A stretch of 32,267 bases of DNA from Acidimicrobiia bacterium. GTDB lineage: Bacteria > Actinomycetota > Acidimicrobiia > Spongiisociales > Spongiisociaceae. The notes under the pieces are model-generated. The model had not been told where the DNA came from, did not search any database, and saw only the letters and a program-made list of their open reading frames with translations. The position numbers and the translations under genes were made by a program. Positions 24,920 to 32,267 of the stretch are shown piece by piece. Numbering within the stretch: position 1 is the first letter of the stretch; the number at the start of each line of letters is the position of its first letter. The DNA is taken from positions 1 through 32,267 of the forward strand of contig VXMP01000026.1 in assembly GCA_009841075.1 (NCBI GenBank). Direction: 5' to 3'.

Positions 24920-26428
24920 ATGAAAACGGCGGTTCGGCTTCAGGGGATAACCAAGCGTTTCCCCGGCGTAATCGCCAACGACAACGTAAACCTAACCGTG
25001 GAAGAGGGCGAGATCCACGCCATCTGCGGCGAAAACGGGGCGGGCAAGTCCACCCTGATGAAAATCCTCTACGGCATGCAGCCACCGGACGAGGGTCAAA
25101 TCAAGGTGCTGGGCGAGCAAATGGACTTCTCCTCGCCCAAGGAGGCCATCGAGTCGGGCATCGGCATGGTCCACCAGCACTTTATGCTCGCCGACAACCT
25201 TTCGGTCTTGGAAAATGTCATCCTCGGTGCCGAGCCATCGTCCGGGCCGGTAATCGATTTCGCCACCGCCCGTACCCGACTCCAGGAACTGGGCGAAGCT
25301 TACGGGCTGGAGCTGGATCCGGACGATCCGGTAGAAACCCTGGAGGTAGGCGAGCGCCAGCGCATCGAGATCATCAAGATCCTCTACCGAGGTGCCCGCA
25401 TCCTGATCCTGGACGAACCCACCGCCGTCCTCGTCCCCCAGGAGGTGGAAGAGCTGTTCCGCAATATGCGGGACCTGAAGGCCGAGGGCCACACCCTCAT
25501 CTTCATCGACCACAAGCTCGACGAGGTACTCGAGATCGCCGACACCATCACGGTGCTGCGCCAAGGCAGATCGGTGGCCACCGTGAAACCGGAGGACGTC
25601 ACCGCCCACGACCTGGCCGAGCTGATGGTAGGTGCCGAGCTCCCCACCCCGGAAGCTCGGGAGAAAACCGAAAAAGATCAGGTCGTGATCGAGGTCGAGA
25701 ACCTCTCCGCCGAGGACGAGGAAGGGGTAACCCGACTGCGCAACGTCGCTTTCCAGGTCCGTTCCGGCGAGATCGTGGGCATCGCCGGCGTAGAAGGCAA
25801 CGGTCAGCTGGAGCTGGTCGAGGCCATCCTGGGTATCGCCCACGTGACCTCCGGTGCCATCCGACTCCACGATCAGGACATCAGCGAATGGCCGGTTCGG
25901 CGACGCCGGGAGGCCGGCCTCGGCTACATTCCCGAGGATCGTCACCGCCGGGGTCTCCTGCTGCCCGCCCCGGTATGGGAGAACGGCATCCTCGGTCATC
26001 AGACCTCCAAGAGGTTCACCAAAGGCATCTGGATAGACGAGCAGTCGAGCGTCAAGTTCGCCGACGAGGTTATCGAACGTTTCGATGTCCGCACCCCCGG
26101 CCCGAGAACCCCGGTTCACGCACTATCCGGAGGCAACCAGCAGAAGCTGGTTGTGGGAAGGGAGCTGGCCACCGACTGTAATCCGCTCATCGCCGCCCAT
26201 CCGACCCGAGGTATCGACGTGGGCTCCCAGGCGGCGGTTTGGGAGGAACTGCGCCGAGCCCGGGCGGCGGGTCTGGCGGTGCTGCTGATCTCCGCCGACC
26301 TCCACGAGCTGTTGGGCCTGAGCGACCTGTTGCTGGTGATGCTGCGGGGAGAGATCGTTGCCCGACTTGACCCCACCGATGTCACCCTCCGGGAGCTGGG
26401 TGCCTACATGACCGGAGCGGCCGCATGA
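24920..26428 (+). CDS. ABC transporter ATPase, double-NBD, nucleoside/simple-sugar type (YufO-like)
   Basis: 502-aa protein with two nucleotide-binding domains. NBD1 has Walker A GENGAGKST (37-45), a degenerate signature VGERQRIEI, and Walker B ILILDEPTAVL. NBD2 has a degenerate Walker A (GVEGNGQ), signature LSGGNQQK, and NPLIAAHPTRGID in place of a classic Walker B. This asymmetry is typical of the RbsA/YufO/NupA subfamily. Its neighbours (BMP lipoprotein and two permeases) make it the motor of a BMP importer. The ATG at 24920 follows directly on the stop of a short frame (24893-24919) and has no good Shine-Dalgarno site. It overlaps the first permease by ATGA. Confidence 0.94.
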   Translation: MKTAVRLQGITKRFPGVIANDNVNLTVEEGEIHAICGENGAGKSTLMKILYGMQPPDEGQIKVLGEQMDFSSPKEAIESGIGMVHQHFMLADNLSVLENVILGAEPSSGPVIDFATARTRLQELGEAYGLELDPDDPVETLEVGERQRIEIIKILYRGARILILDEPTAVLVPQEVEELFRNMRDLKAEGHTLIFIDHKLDEVLEIADTITVLRQGRSVATVKPEDVTAHDLAELMVGAELPTPEAREKTEKDQVVIEVENLSAEDEEGVTRLRNVAFQVRSGEIVGIAGVEGNGQLELVEAILGIAHVTSGAIRLHDQDISEWPVRRRREAGLGYIPEDRHRRGLLLPAPVWENGILGHQTSKRFTKGIWIDEQSSVKFADEVIERFDVRTPGPRTPVHALSGGNQQKLVVGRELATDCNPLIAAHPTRGIDVGSQAAVWEELRRARAAGLAVLLISADLHELLGLSDLLLVMLRGEIVARLDPTDVTLRELGAYMTGAAA

Positions 26429-27546
26429 CCTGGGCGGCCACCAGACGGGTAGTAGGCCCTCCCTTCATCGCCGTAGCCCTGGCCATGCTGGTGGCCTCGT
26501 TGATCCTGGTGATTTCCGGTGCGGACGCCTGGGCGGCCTTCCAAAACGTTCTCGAATACGGTACCCGTCTGGAAACCCTCGTCGAAGCCTCCAACCGGGC
26601 GATACCGCTCTACCTGTCCGGGATCGCCTTCGGCATCGCCATGCGGATGAACCTGTTCCAGATCGGCGTGGAGGGCCAATACATCCTGGCCGCCTTCTTC
26701 GCCGCCTGGGTGGGTGCCGGAGTGGGAACCCTCTTTCCGCCTCTCCACGTGGCCATCATCCTGGTGACAGCCATGGCGGCCGGTGCCTTCTGGGCGGGCC
26801 TGGCCGGCTTCATGAAGGTGACCCGTAACGTCCATGAGGTCATCTCCACCATCATGCTCAACGCCATCGCCGTCAGTGGGGTGGTGGCCTACCTGTTGAG
26901 CCGCTGGAAAATCGAATCGGCCACCCTCGACACCCGGCTGGGCGACATCGCCCCGAGCGGCTGGTTCCCCAGCCTGAACCCGATCCTTGAGCTTGCGACC
27001 CGGGAGATCAAGCGGGTGGAGCTGAGCGGCTTTATATTGATCGCCGCCCTGGTCGGCCTGGTCTACTACCTGTTCATCAACCGCACCCGGGTCGGTTATG
27101 ACATGCGGGCTACCGGTGCCAACCCCTGGGCGGCCGAGGCCGGCGGCGTGCCCCCCAAGCGGACCATAATCCTGGCCATGCTGCTGAGCGGTGCCGTAGC
27201 CGGTCTGGTAGGAATGGCCGACCTACTCAGCGACCAGTATTTCTACAGCCTGCGCTTCCCGCGGGGGTTGGGCTTCACCGGCATCGCGGTCGCTCTACTG
27301 GGGCGGAACCATGCCCTGGGGGTGGCGTTCGCGGCCTTCGCCTTCGGATGGCTGGAACGCGCCTCGGGCATCCTGGAGGTCAGGGGAGACGCTCCCCGTG
27401 AGATCGTCACCATCATGACCGGGGTGATCATCCTGTTTGCCGTCATCGCCTACGCCCTCGCCCAGCGCCGGGCCCGGGCCGAGGCGGCCGCAGCAGCGGC
27501 GGCGCAGGTAACCACCGGAGAAGGACACGGAAGGGGAGTACCGTGA
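26425..27546 (+). CDS. ABC transporter permease 1 (YufP/NupB-like, BPD_transp_2)
   Basis: 373-aa integral membrane protein with about nine to ten hydrophobic helices. The conserved permease region includes FQIGVEGQYILAAFFAAWVG near residues 77-96, VHEVISTIMLNAIA near 140, and the cytoplasmic VGYDMRATGANPWAAE coupling segment near 230. These are hallmarks of nucleoside or simple-sugar importers of the BPD_transp_2 family. The C-terminal tail is Ala- and Arg-rich and probably cytoplasmic. It overlaps the ATPase (ATGA) and the second permease (GTGA), so the three are one translational unit. Confidence 0.93.
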   Translation: MTWAATRRVVGPPFIAVALAMLVASLILVISGADAWAAFQNVLEYGTRLETLVEASNRAIPLYLSGIAFGIAMRMNLFQIGVEGQYILAAFFAAWVGAGVGTLFPPLHVAIILVTAMAAGAFWAGLAGFMKVTRNVHEVISTIMLNAIAVSGVVAYLLSRWKIESATLDTRLGDIAPSGWFPSLNPILELATREIKRVELSGFILIAALVGLVYYLFINRTRVGYDMRATGANPWAAEAGGVPPKRTIILAMLLSGAVAGLVGMADLLSDQYFYSLRFPRGLGFTGIAVALLGRNHALGVAFAAFAFGWLERASGILEVRGDAPREIVTIMTGVIILFAVIAYALAQRRARAEAAAAAAAQVTTGEGHGRGVP

Positions 27547-28829
27547 GTGCTATAACCGATAACCGGATGCTCGGCCTGCCGGGTGGCAACCTGATCCGAG
27601 GACGCACCCGCTGGATCATCTACGGACTGGTCGGCATCTTCATGTTGTCGATCACCCAACAGGTCGCCAAGCTCCCCACCGACGACCTCACCTCCAGCGG
27701 CACCTGGTCGATCGCCCTGGCCTGGTCGGTTCCCATCCTCCTGGCCGGTCTGGGCGGCATCTTCTCCGAGCGTTCCGGGGTGGTGAACATCGGACTGGAG
27801 GGCATGATGATCCTCGGCACCTGGTGGGGTGCCTATGGAACGGTAGTGGTCGGCCCCTGGTACGGGATGCTGCTGGCGCTGATCGCCGGGGCGGTGGGCG
27901 GCCTGATCATGGCGATAGCCGCCGTGGGATTCAACGTAGACCATATCATCGCCGGAGTCGCCATCAACCTCATGGCTCCGGGGCTAAACCGGTTCCTGTC
28001 CAACATCCACTTCTCCGACCGGGGCGGGTCCCTAACCCAGTCACCGGCCATCAGCGGGGTGGGTAACTTCACCGTTCCGGTTCTGGCTGGAGGAACCGCC
28101 TTCGGCTGGGATAGCCCCGACGCCCTCGGTGCCCTGGAACGGGCCGACTGGTTCTTCGTCTCCGACCTGGCCGGCGTGCTCCGTGGTTTCGTCTTCCAGA
28201 TTTCGTGGCTGACCCTGGTGGCCTACCTGGTGGTTCCCTTAAGCATCTTCGTCCTCTGGAGAACCCGTTTCGGCCTCCGTCTCCGAAGCTGCGGCGAGCA
28301 CCCCCACGCCGCCGACTCCCTCGGGGTCAACGTCTACAAATACAAGTACTACGGCGTGATCATCAGCGGTGCCCTGGCCGGATTCGGCGGAGGTTTCCTG
28401 GCAGTCCAGCTGTCGGGCCTCTACCGGCAGGGTCAAACCCTGGGCAAAGGCTTCGTCGGCCTGGCCACCGTCATCTTCGGCAACTGGAACCCCTTCGGTG
28501 CCGCCCGAGGAGCGCTGCTGTTCGGCTTCACCGAAACCCTCCGCCTAAGGGACGAAAACGCCGCCCACGGCCTACTGCTATTGGCCATGATCGGCATCGG
28601 CCTGTTCGTACTGTGGCGATTGTTCCGACGGAAGGGCTATATAGGAACCCTCCAGCTGGCCATAGTGGCTATAGCCATCGGCTTCTGGTACCTCAACACC
28701 GCCGACGTCCCCAACCAGCTCCCCGCCATCACCCCCCACATAGCCGTGCTGGTGGTACTCCTATTCGCCACCTCCCGTCTCCGCCCCCCCGCCGCCGACG
28801 GCCTCCCCTACCGCAAAGGCGAAAACTAA
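27543..28829 (+). CDS. ABC transporter permease 2 (YufQ/NupC-like, BPD_transp_2)
   Basis: 428-aa second permease. It has the family block SERSGVVNIGLEGMMILGTWWG (near residues 77-98), FNVDHIIAGVAINLMAPGLNRFL, and the coupling segment RFGLRLRSCGEHPHAADSLGV. YufQ-type proteins are usually about 310-320 aa. The extra length here comes from an N-terminal helix, a longer loop (about 160-215) and two added C-terminal hydrophobic segments. The GTG start at 27543 overlaps the upstream TGA. The 3' end overlaps the stop of the convergent P450 gene by 4 nt, leaving no room for a separate terminator. Confidence 0.92.
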   Translation: MSAITDNRMLGLPGGNLIRGRTRWIIYGLVGIFMLSITQQVAKLPTDDLTSSGTWSIALAWSVPILLAGLGGIFSERSGVVNIGLEGMMILGTWWGAYGTVVVGPWYGMLLALIAGAVGGLIMAIAAVGFNVDHIIAGVAINLMAPGLNRFLSNIHFSDRGGSLTQSPAISGVGNFTVPVLAGGTAFGWDSPDALGALERADWFFVSDLAGVLRGFVFQISWLTLVAYLVVPLSIFVLWRTRFGLRLRSCGEHPHAADSLGVNVYKYKYYGVIISGALAGFGGGFLAVQLSGLYRQGQTLGKGFVGLATVIFGNWNPFGAARGALLFGFTETLRLRDENAAHGLLLLAMIGIGLFVLWRLFRRKGYIGTLQLAIVAIAIGFWYLNTADVPNQLPAITPHIAVLVVLLFATSRLRPPAADGLPYRKGEN

Positions 28830-30046
28830 CCGACGGTGGTCAGGTTTACCGATCTATAGCCTCTTATGGCGAAGCCGTCTTCTCTGACCGGTGGTTCGGC
28901 TAGTCGGGCTTGGGGGAAGGCTTCTATCAGGCGGTCGAGGGCGATTTCCAGTTCTAGTCGGGCCAGCGAAGCGCCTATGCAGTGGTGCACACCCGCCCCG
29001 AAGGTGATGTGGTCGGGGTCGCCTCGGTCGACCAGGAATCGGTCGGGTTGGTCGAAACGGCGGGGGTCACGGTTGGCCGCTCCGAACAGCACCGCTACGT
29101 TCTCTCCTTTGGCGAGCGCGGTGCCTGCCACTTCTACTCCGTCCTCCAAGACATATCGGTCGAAGATCTGGAGCGGAGAGTCGAAGCGCATCATCTCTTC
29201 GATCGCTATGGCCGGGGCGACTTCCCGTTCGACCAGCTGCTGCCAGGCCTGGCCATGGTTCATCGCCGCCACCGTCCCGTTGCCCAAGGTGTTGACGGTG
29301 GCCTCGTGTCCGGCGTTCAATAACAGGATCACGGTGGAGATGATCTCGTCATCGGTCAGCGTCCCATCCGGGGTTTCGGCCTCACAAAGGGCGGTTATCA
29401 GGTCGTCCTTGGGGTCGGAGCGGCGGGAGGCGATCAACTCTGCGGTCCAGGCCGCAAAGTCACGGGAGGCTTCGATGGCGGTCCGGGCCTGTTCTTCGGT
29501 GCAGTGCAGCTCATACATCTTGACGATGGCATGAGACCAGTCGAGCAGTAGGTCGGCGTCTTCAGTCGGTGCCCCCAGCAGGGTGGCTATGACCCGTACC
29601 GAATAGGGCTGGGCGTAGTCGGCCAGCAGGTCGAAAACCGACCGTTCCTGCAGCGATTCGAGCAGGTTTTCGGCGATCATGGTGATCGGTTCCCGCAGCT
29701 CCTTCACCCTTCTCGGAGTGAAAGCCCGGTTGATAAGAATCCGGATGCGGGTGTGTTCGGGCGGCTCCAACATCAGCAGCGAATGCCGTTCAATCTGATA
29801 GTAGGGTTCCCATCCCTCCAGCTTCAGCTCCTGGATCGGACGCAGATCATGCGGCAGGGCGTGACCTTGCTTGACCCGCCCCAACCGCCGATCCAGCTGC
29901 ACATTCCGAACGTCCTGATAACGGGTGACGAACCAGAGATCAAAGTCGGGGTCGTAGTGGATAGGCCCCTCTTCACGCAGGGCGTTCAGGGTGGGGTAGG
30001 GGTCGGCTATGAAGCCAGGGTCGGACGGATCAAAAAACCGGCCCAT
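28826..30046 (-). CDS. Cytochrome P450 (bacterial class I type)
   Basis: 406-aa soluble P450. Visible motifs are the I-helix oxygen-binding AGHEATVNT, the region before the heme with EEMMRFDSP, and the heme loop FGAGVHHCIGASLAR with ligand Cys356. There is no membrane anchor. The sequence type resembles actinobacterial CYPs acting on small hydrophobic or secondary-metabolite substrates; the substrate is unknown. No ferredoxin or ferredoxin reductase gene is adjacent. It lies 31 nt downstream of the zinc-ribbon/discoidin gene on the same strand, so the two are probably co-transcribed. Its stop overlaps that of the second permease gene. Confidence 0.93.
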   Translation of the reverse strand: MGRFFDPSDPGFIADPYPTLNALREEGPIHYDPDFDLWFVTRYQDVRNVQLDRRLGRVKQGHALPHDLRPIQELKLEGWEPYYQIERHSLLMLEPPEHTRIRILINRAFTPRRVKELREPITMIAENLLESLQERSVFDLLADYAQPYSVRVIATLLGAPTEDADLLLDWSHAIVKMYELHCTEEQARTAIEASRDFAAWTAELIASRRSDPKDDLITALCEAETPDGTLTDDEIISTVILLLNAGHEATVNTLGNGTVAAMNHGQAWQQLVEREVAPAIAIEEMMRFDSPLQIFDRYVLEDGVEVAGTALAKGENVAVLFGAANRDPRRFDQPDRFLVDRGDPDHITFGAGVHHCIGASLARLELEIALDRLIEAFPQARLAEPPVREDGFAIRGYRSVNLTTVG

Positions 30047-30077
30047 TTAATCAGGAAGTCTCAGGCCCTTCACCGAC

Positions 30078-30971
30078 TTAACCACCGGCCGAATCCTGGA
30101 TCCTCCCCCAGAACTTGATCTCCTGGATGGCCAGCTCGTCGAAGGCCCGTTCCCCTCCCAGGCTCTCCGAAGCCCAGGTGGAGGTTACCCGTATCTCCAG
30201 GATGGTGGTGTGGTTGGTGGTGGTGGGGATACCATGCGGGCGGTCGTTGGCGTCGGGGATCTGGTCCACAAAGGGAACCCCGGGGAAGTCGTCGGCGTAT
30301 ATTTCCACACCTCTCACCCGATAGTTGCGGCGGAACTTCTCCAGGTTGGTGATGTTGATGATCTGCACCTGTTCCAACGCCACCGGATTAACGAAGGTGG
30401 CCGTGATGCGGGCATCCTCCCCTCGGCGACTTTCGTCGTTCCAGTAGGTTTCTTCGCCGTCGATCAGGTTCTCACAGCCCAGGTTGGCGTTGTATTCGCT
30501 TGAACAGGAAATGGAGATCGGGGTGACCTCCTCCAGCGGCCCGAGCGAAACGGTGGCCTCGGTCACCTCGGTCACCTCGGTGGTCTGGTCCTCCACGGCG
30601 ACCGTTTCCGGTTCGTCATCGCTCCGTAAGGCCTGGATGATCAGGGCGAAGATCAGCACAAAAGCCAATCCGGTGATTATCACCCGTACCGCCCGACTTC
30701 CGGCGGTGACCGACCGGATCGGCACCGGGCCGACCGCAATCTTGTGCTGGTCCAATCGGGCCCCGCATTCCTGGCAGTGGCGGTTGGCTTGAGATTGTCT
30801 CGAGTAGCAGGACGGGCAGGTTTTCAGCGATTCAGGACCCTGAGGTTGGTATTCGGTTTCCTCCCACTGCGAAGGTTCTTGAAGTCGGAACTCTTCCATG
30901 CCTATAGCATCAAGCGGATCATCGCCCCGGGGATAAGGATCGTGGTCTCCGTTACGGTTGCGGTCGCTCAA
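30078..30971 (-). CDS. Zinc ribbon - TM - discoidin-like domain protein
   Basis: 297-aa membrane protein. A cytoplasmic N-terminal part carries a zinc ribbon CPSC-X10-CQEC (Cys52, 55, 66, 69). A basic segment precedes one TM helix (about 95-115), then comes a Thr/Glu/Val-rich linker built on TEV repeats (about 126-141), then an external domain (about 150-290) with Cys156 and Cys166 and the LIDGEETYWNDE segment typical of discoidin (F5/8 type C)-like carbohydrate-binding folds. Function is unknown; a surface ligand sensor or adhesin is plausible. Upstream of the P450 gene and probably in the same operon. Confidence 0.75.
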   Translation of the reverse strand: MSDRNRNGDHDPYPRGDDPLDAIGMEEFRLQEPSQWEETEYQPQGPESLKTCPSCYSRQSQANRHCQECGARLDQHKIAVGPVPIRSVTAGSRAVRVIITGLAFVLIFALIIQALRSDDEPETVAVEDQTTEVTEVTEATVSLGPLEEVTPISISCSSEYNANLGCENLIDGEETYWNDESRRGEDARITATFVNPVALEQVQIINITNLEKFRRNYRVRGVEIYADDFPGVPFVDQIPDANDRPHGIPTTTNHTTILEIRVTSTWASESLGGERAFDELAIQEIKFWGRIQDSAGG

Positions 30972-31010
30972 CGCCTGCCCTTCGGTATGCCAACTAAACT
31001 CAGAAGGTTG

Positions 31011-31160
31011 ATGATAGTTATAACCGAGCAGGATTTGGGTTACCTTGCCATCCGAGAGGCCGAACCCTGGACGACCGGTTCGGAATTGGCCGGTTTGATG
31101 CTCGCCGGACTGGTTGTGATCGGGCTGTGGAGGATTTTTCGGGCCCGAGACGGGGAGTAA
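31011..31160 (+). CDS. Possible small single-TM protein
   Basis: 49 codons from an ATG with AGAAGG just before it. The product has a polar N-terminus (MIVITEQDLGYLAIREAEPW), a hydrophobic helix (about residues 26-40) and a basic end (RIFRARDGE). Codon choice looks like that of neighbouring genes, and the segment lies outside the divergent zinc-ribbon gene. An in-frame ATG at 30987 would add 8 residues. No family recognised; it could be a leader ORF for disA, 60 nt downstream. Confidence 0.4.
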   Translation: MIVITEQDLGYLAIREAEPWTTGSELAGLMLAGLVVIGLWRIFRARDGE

Positions 31161-31220
31161 CGGAGGTACCCCGGTGCGGAATACCTTATTCAGACCATAT
31201 TCGGTAATCTTGTGAGTTAG

Positions 31221-32114
31221 ATGACCGCCCCCCTAGACAAACGCTTCCCCCGCTGGGTGACCGAGCAGCAGGACCTTCTTGATGTTCTGGGACGGGTAGC
31301 TCCCGGTACCGGCATCCGGTTCGCGGTGGAACGAGTCGTTTCCCAAGGTAACGGCGCGCTGGTTGTAATCGGTTCCGGTCCCGACATCGAACGGATCTCC
31401 GCCGGTGGTTTCAAGCTGGTGGATACCGATTTTTCTCCGGCCATGCTGGCCGAATTGGCCAAACTGGACGGAGCCATAATCCTGGACGAGGACATCAAGC
31501 AAATACTGGCGGCCAATGTCCACATGATCCCCGATCCGGCCATTGTCACCGATGAAACCGGGGCCCGTTTCCGAACCGCCGAACGGCTGGCCCGCTCAAC
31601 CGGCCGCCTGATCATCGCGGTCAGCGAAGAGCGCCGTCAGGGCTTCCTGTTCTTCGGAGATCGTAAGGAACCGCTGAAAAGCCCTACCGAGGTCTTGCTC
31701 CGCATCAACGGTGAGCTTCATACCCTGGAAAGGTTCCGATACCGTTTAACCCGGGCCGATGAGCGCCTTGCCCGGTCGCGGGCCGAGGACCAGGTGACGC
31801 TCGGAGCGGCCCTGGCGGTTTTGCAGCAGATAGAACTGTTGCATCGGATTTGTATCCGGCTGGAGCACCTGGCGGTGGGGTTAGGGGAGGAACGCAGCAT
31901 GGTCGAGCTGCAGGTTTCTGATATCATGGACGGGGTTCAGGAGATCGGCGATAAGGTCTGGGGAGACTTTTTCCGGGATCGGGAAAATTGGAACTCTGGG
32001 TGGTTCGATCTCCTGCAAAGCCGCCCTCTCCAGGATCTTTACGACACCGAAGGGTTATGCGCCATCTTGGGCCTGGGTTCTCCCGACACCCGGCTGGTCC
32101 CGCTCGGTGCCTGA
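31221..32114 (+). CDS. disA: Diadenylate cyclase DisA, C-terminally short form
   Basis: 297-aa c-di-AMP synthase, which joins two ATP into the messenger linked to cell wall, osmotic and DNA-integrity control. The DAC domain (about 10-145) has the DGA motif at 83-85 and RFR at 116-118 in GARFRTAER, where DisA normally has RHR. A helical linker domain (about 150-280) follows. The protein ends at LGLGSPDTRLVPLGA, where canonical DisA (about 357 aa) continues into the helix-hairpin-helix DNA-binding domain. No HhH coding is visible downstream in another frame. A weak -10 (TAATCT, 31205-31210) is close to the ATG. radA is not adjacent. Confidence 0.88.
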   Translation: MTAPLDKRFPRWVTEQQDLLDVLGRVAPGTGIRFAVERVVSQGNGALVVIGSGPDIERISAGGFKLVDTDFSPAMLAELAKLDGAIILDEDIKQILAANVHMIPDPAIVTDETGARFRTAERLARSTGRLIIAVSEERRQGFLFFGDRKEPLKSPTEVLLRINGELHTLERFRYRLTRADERLARSRAEDQVTLGAALAVLQQIELLHRICIRLEHLAVGLGEERSMVELQVSDIMDGVQEIGDKVWGDFFRDRENWNSGWFDLLQSRPLQDLYDTEGLCAILGLGSPDTRLVPLGA

Positions 32115-32155
32115 TCAACCACCAACCGAAAAGACAGCATGTCCCAACTGATGCG

Positions 32156-32161
32156 TACTAT
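32156..32161 (+). promoter_or_regulatory. Possible -10 element (TACTAT) of a leaderless gene
   Basis: TACTAT lies 8 nt before the ATG at 32170, the same spacing as the -10 before the GTG at 6617. AAGACA at 32131-32136 could be a weak -35, with a long 19-nt spacer. No Shine-Dalgarno site precedes the ATG, which fits leaderless transcription. Confidence 0.35.
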
Positions 32162-32169
32162 GCAAAATA

Positions 32170-32267
32170 ATGGCTGAGAAAAAAGCGTCGGGCGCTACCA
32201 AGGCGAAGACCACTTCCGCCGCTAAATCGAGCAACTCTCAGGCCAAGTCCTCCTCTTCTGCCAAGAA
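32170..32267 (+). CDS. N-terminus of a Lys/Ala/Ser-rich protein (3' end outside window)
   Basis: The frame opens MAEKKASGATKAKTT and continues as Ala/Lys/Ser-rich low-complexity sequence to the window edge (32 codons). Such basic tails precede the folded domain in several actinobacterial DNA- or RNA-polymerase-associated proteins (DksA/TraR-like, histone-like). The folded part is not in view, so no function is assigned. Confidence 0.55.
   Translation, partial: MAEKKASGATKAKTTSAAKSSNSQAKSSSSAK

Noticed and set aside
24992-26119. 375-aa minus-strand open frame in the ABC ATPase gene
   Set aside because: Shadow of a high-GC gene; Gly/His/Asp-rich product without motifs.
28205-28903. 232-aa plus-strand frame over the permease 3' end and P450 3' end
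   Set aside because: Arg/Pro-rich product, out of frame with two well-supported genes.
32115-32169. Frameshifted remainder of the DisA HhH domain
   Set aside because: None of the three plus frames here shows HhH-like residues, and the next gene starts at once.

Overview
The window looks like a chromosomal core-gene region of a high-GC actinobacterium, probably Acidimicrobiia or a relative. This is inferred from gene order and family resemblance; there is no rRNA to confirm it. The order metalloprotease-like gene / tilS / hpt / ftsH / folE / folP / folBK / panC / coaX / lysS / clpC / disA is the classic actinobacterial neighbourhood. A SigR/RsrA-like redox pair, GTG and TTG starts, and many ATGA, GTGA or TTGA stop-start overlaps also fit.

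Layout. Positions 1-4617, all on +: 3' end of an MFS-type membrane protein, tmk, holB, an O-methyltransferase, a two-helix K+ channel with RCK domain, and a PlsC-type acyltransferase. Then tRNA-Thr(CGT) at 4633-4704, an ECF sigma factor with its zinc anti-sigma factor closed by a clear intrinsic terminator (5584-5614), a DUF2236 protein, a small secreted or membrane protein, and the HEXXH protein that usually precedes tilS. Positions 8228-15014: tilS-hpt, then ftsH-folE-folP-pseudophosphatase-folBK, a tightly packed run. Positions 15028-15763: a minus-strand membrane coiled-coil gene and an AT-rich gap with competing inverted repeats. Then panC-coaX-lysS, a convergent polyprenyl synthase, and clpC.

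Positions 22783-28829 hold a BMP/PnrA-type ABC importer (binding lipoprotein, double ATPase, two permeases), probably for nucleosides. Two minus-strand genes follow (cytochrome P450, and zinc ribbon-TM-discoidin), then a small membrane ORF, disA, and the 5' end of a Lys/Ala/Ser-rich protein.

The standout is the BMP lipoprotein. One lipoprotein signal peptide carries two complete binding domains encoded by a perfect 947-bp direct repeat (period 969 bp, in frame). Within each copy about 299 codons end almost only in G or T, while the signal peptide, linker, C-terminal tails and neighbouring genes use ordinary C-rich wobble positions. The boundaries are abrupt. Other points of note are a DisA that ends before the helix-hairpin-helix domain and has RFR in place of RHR, and a phosphatase-fold protein lacking its catalytic Cys inside the folate operon.
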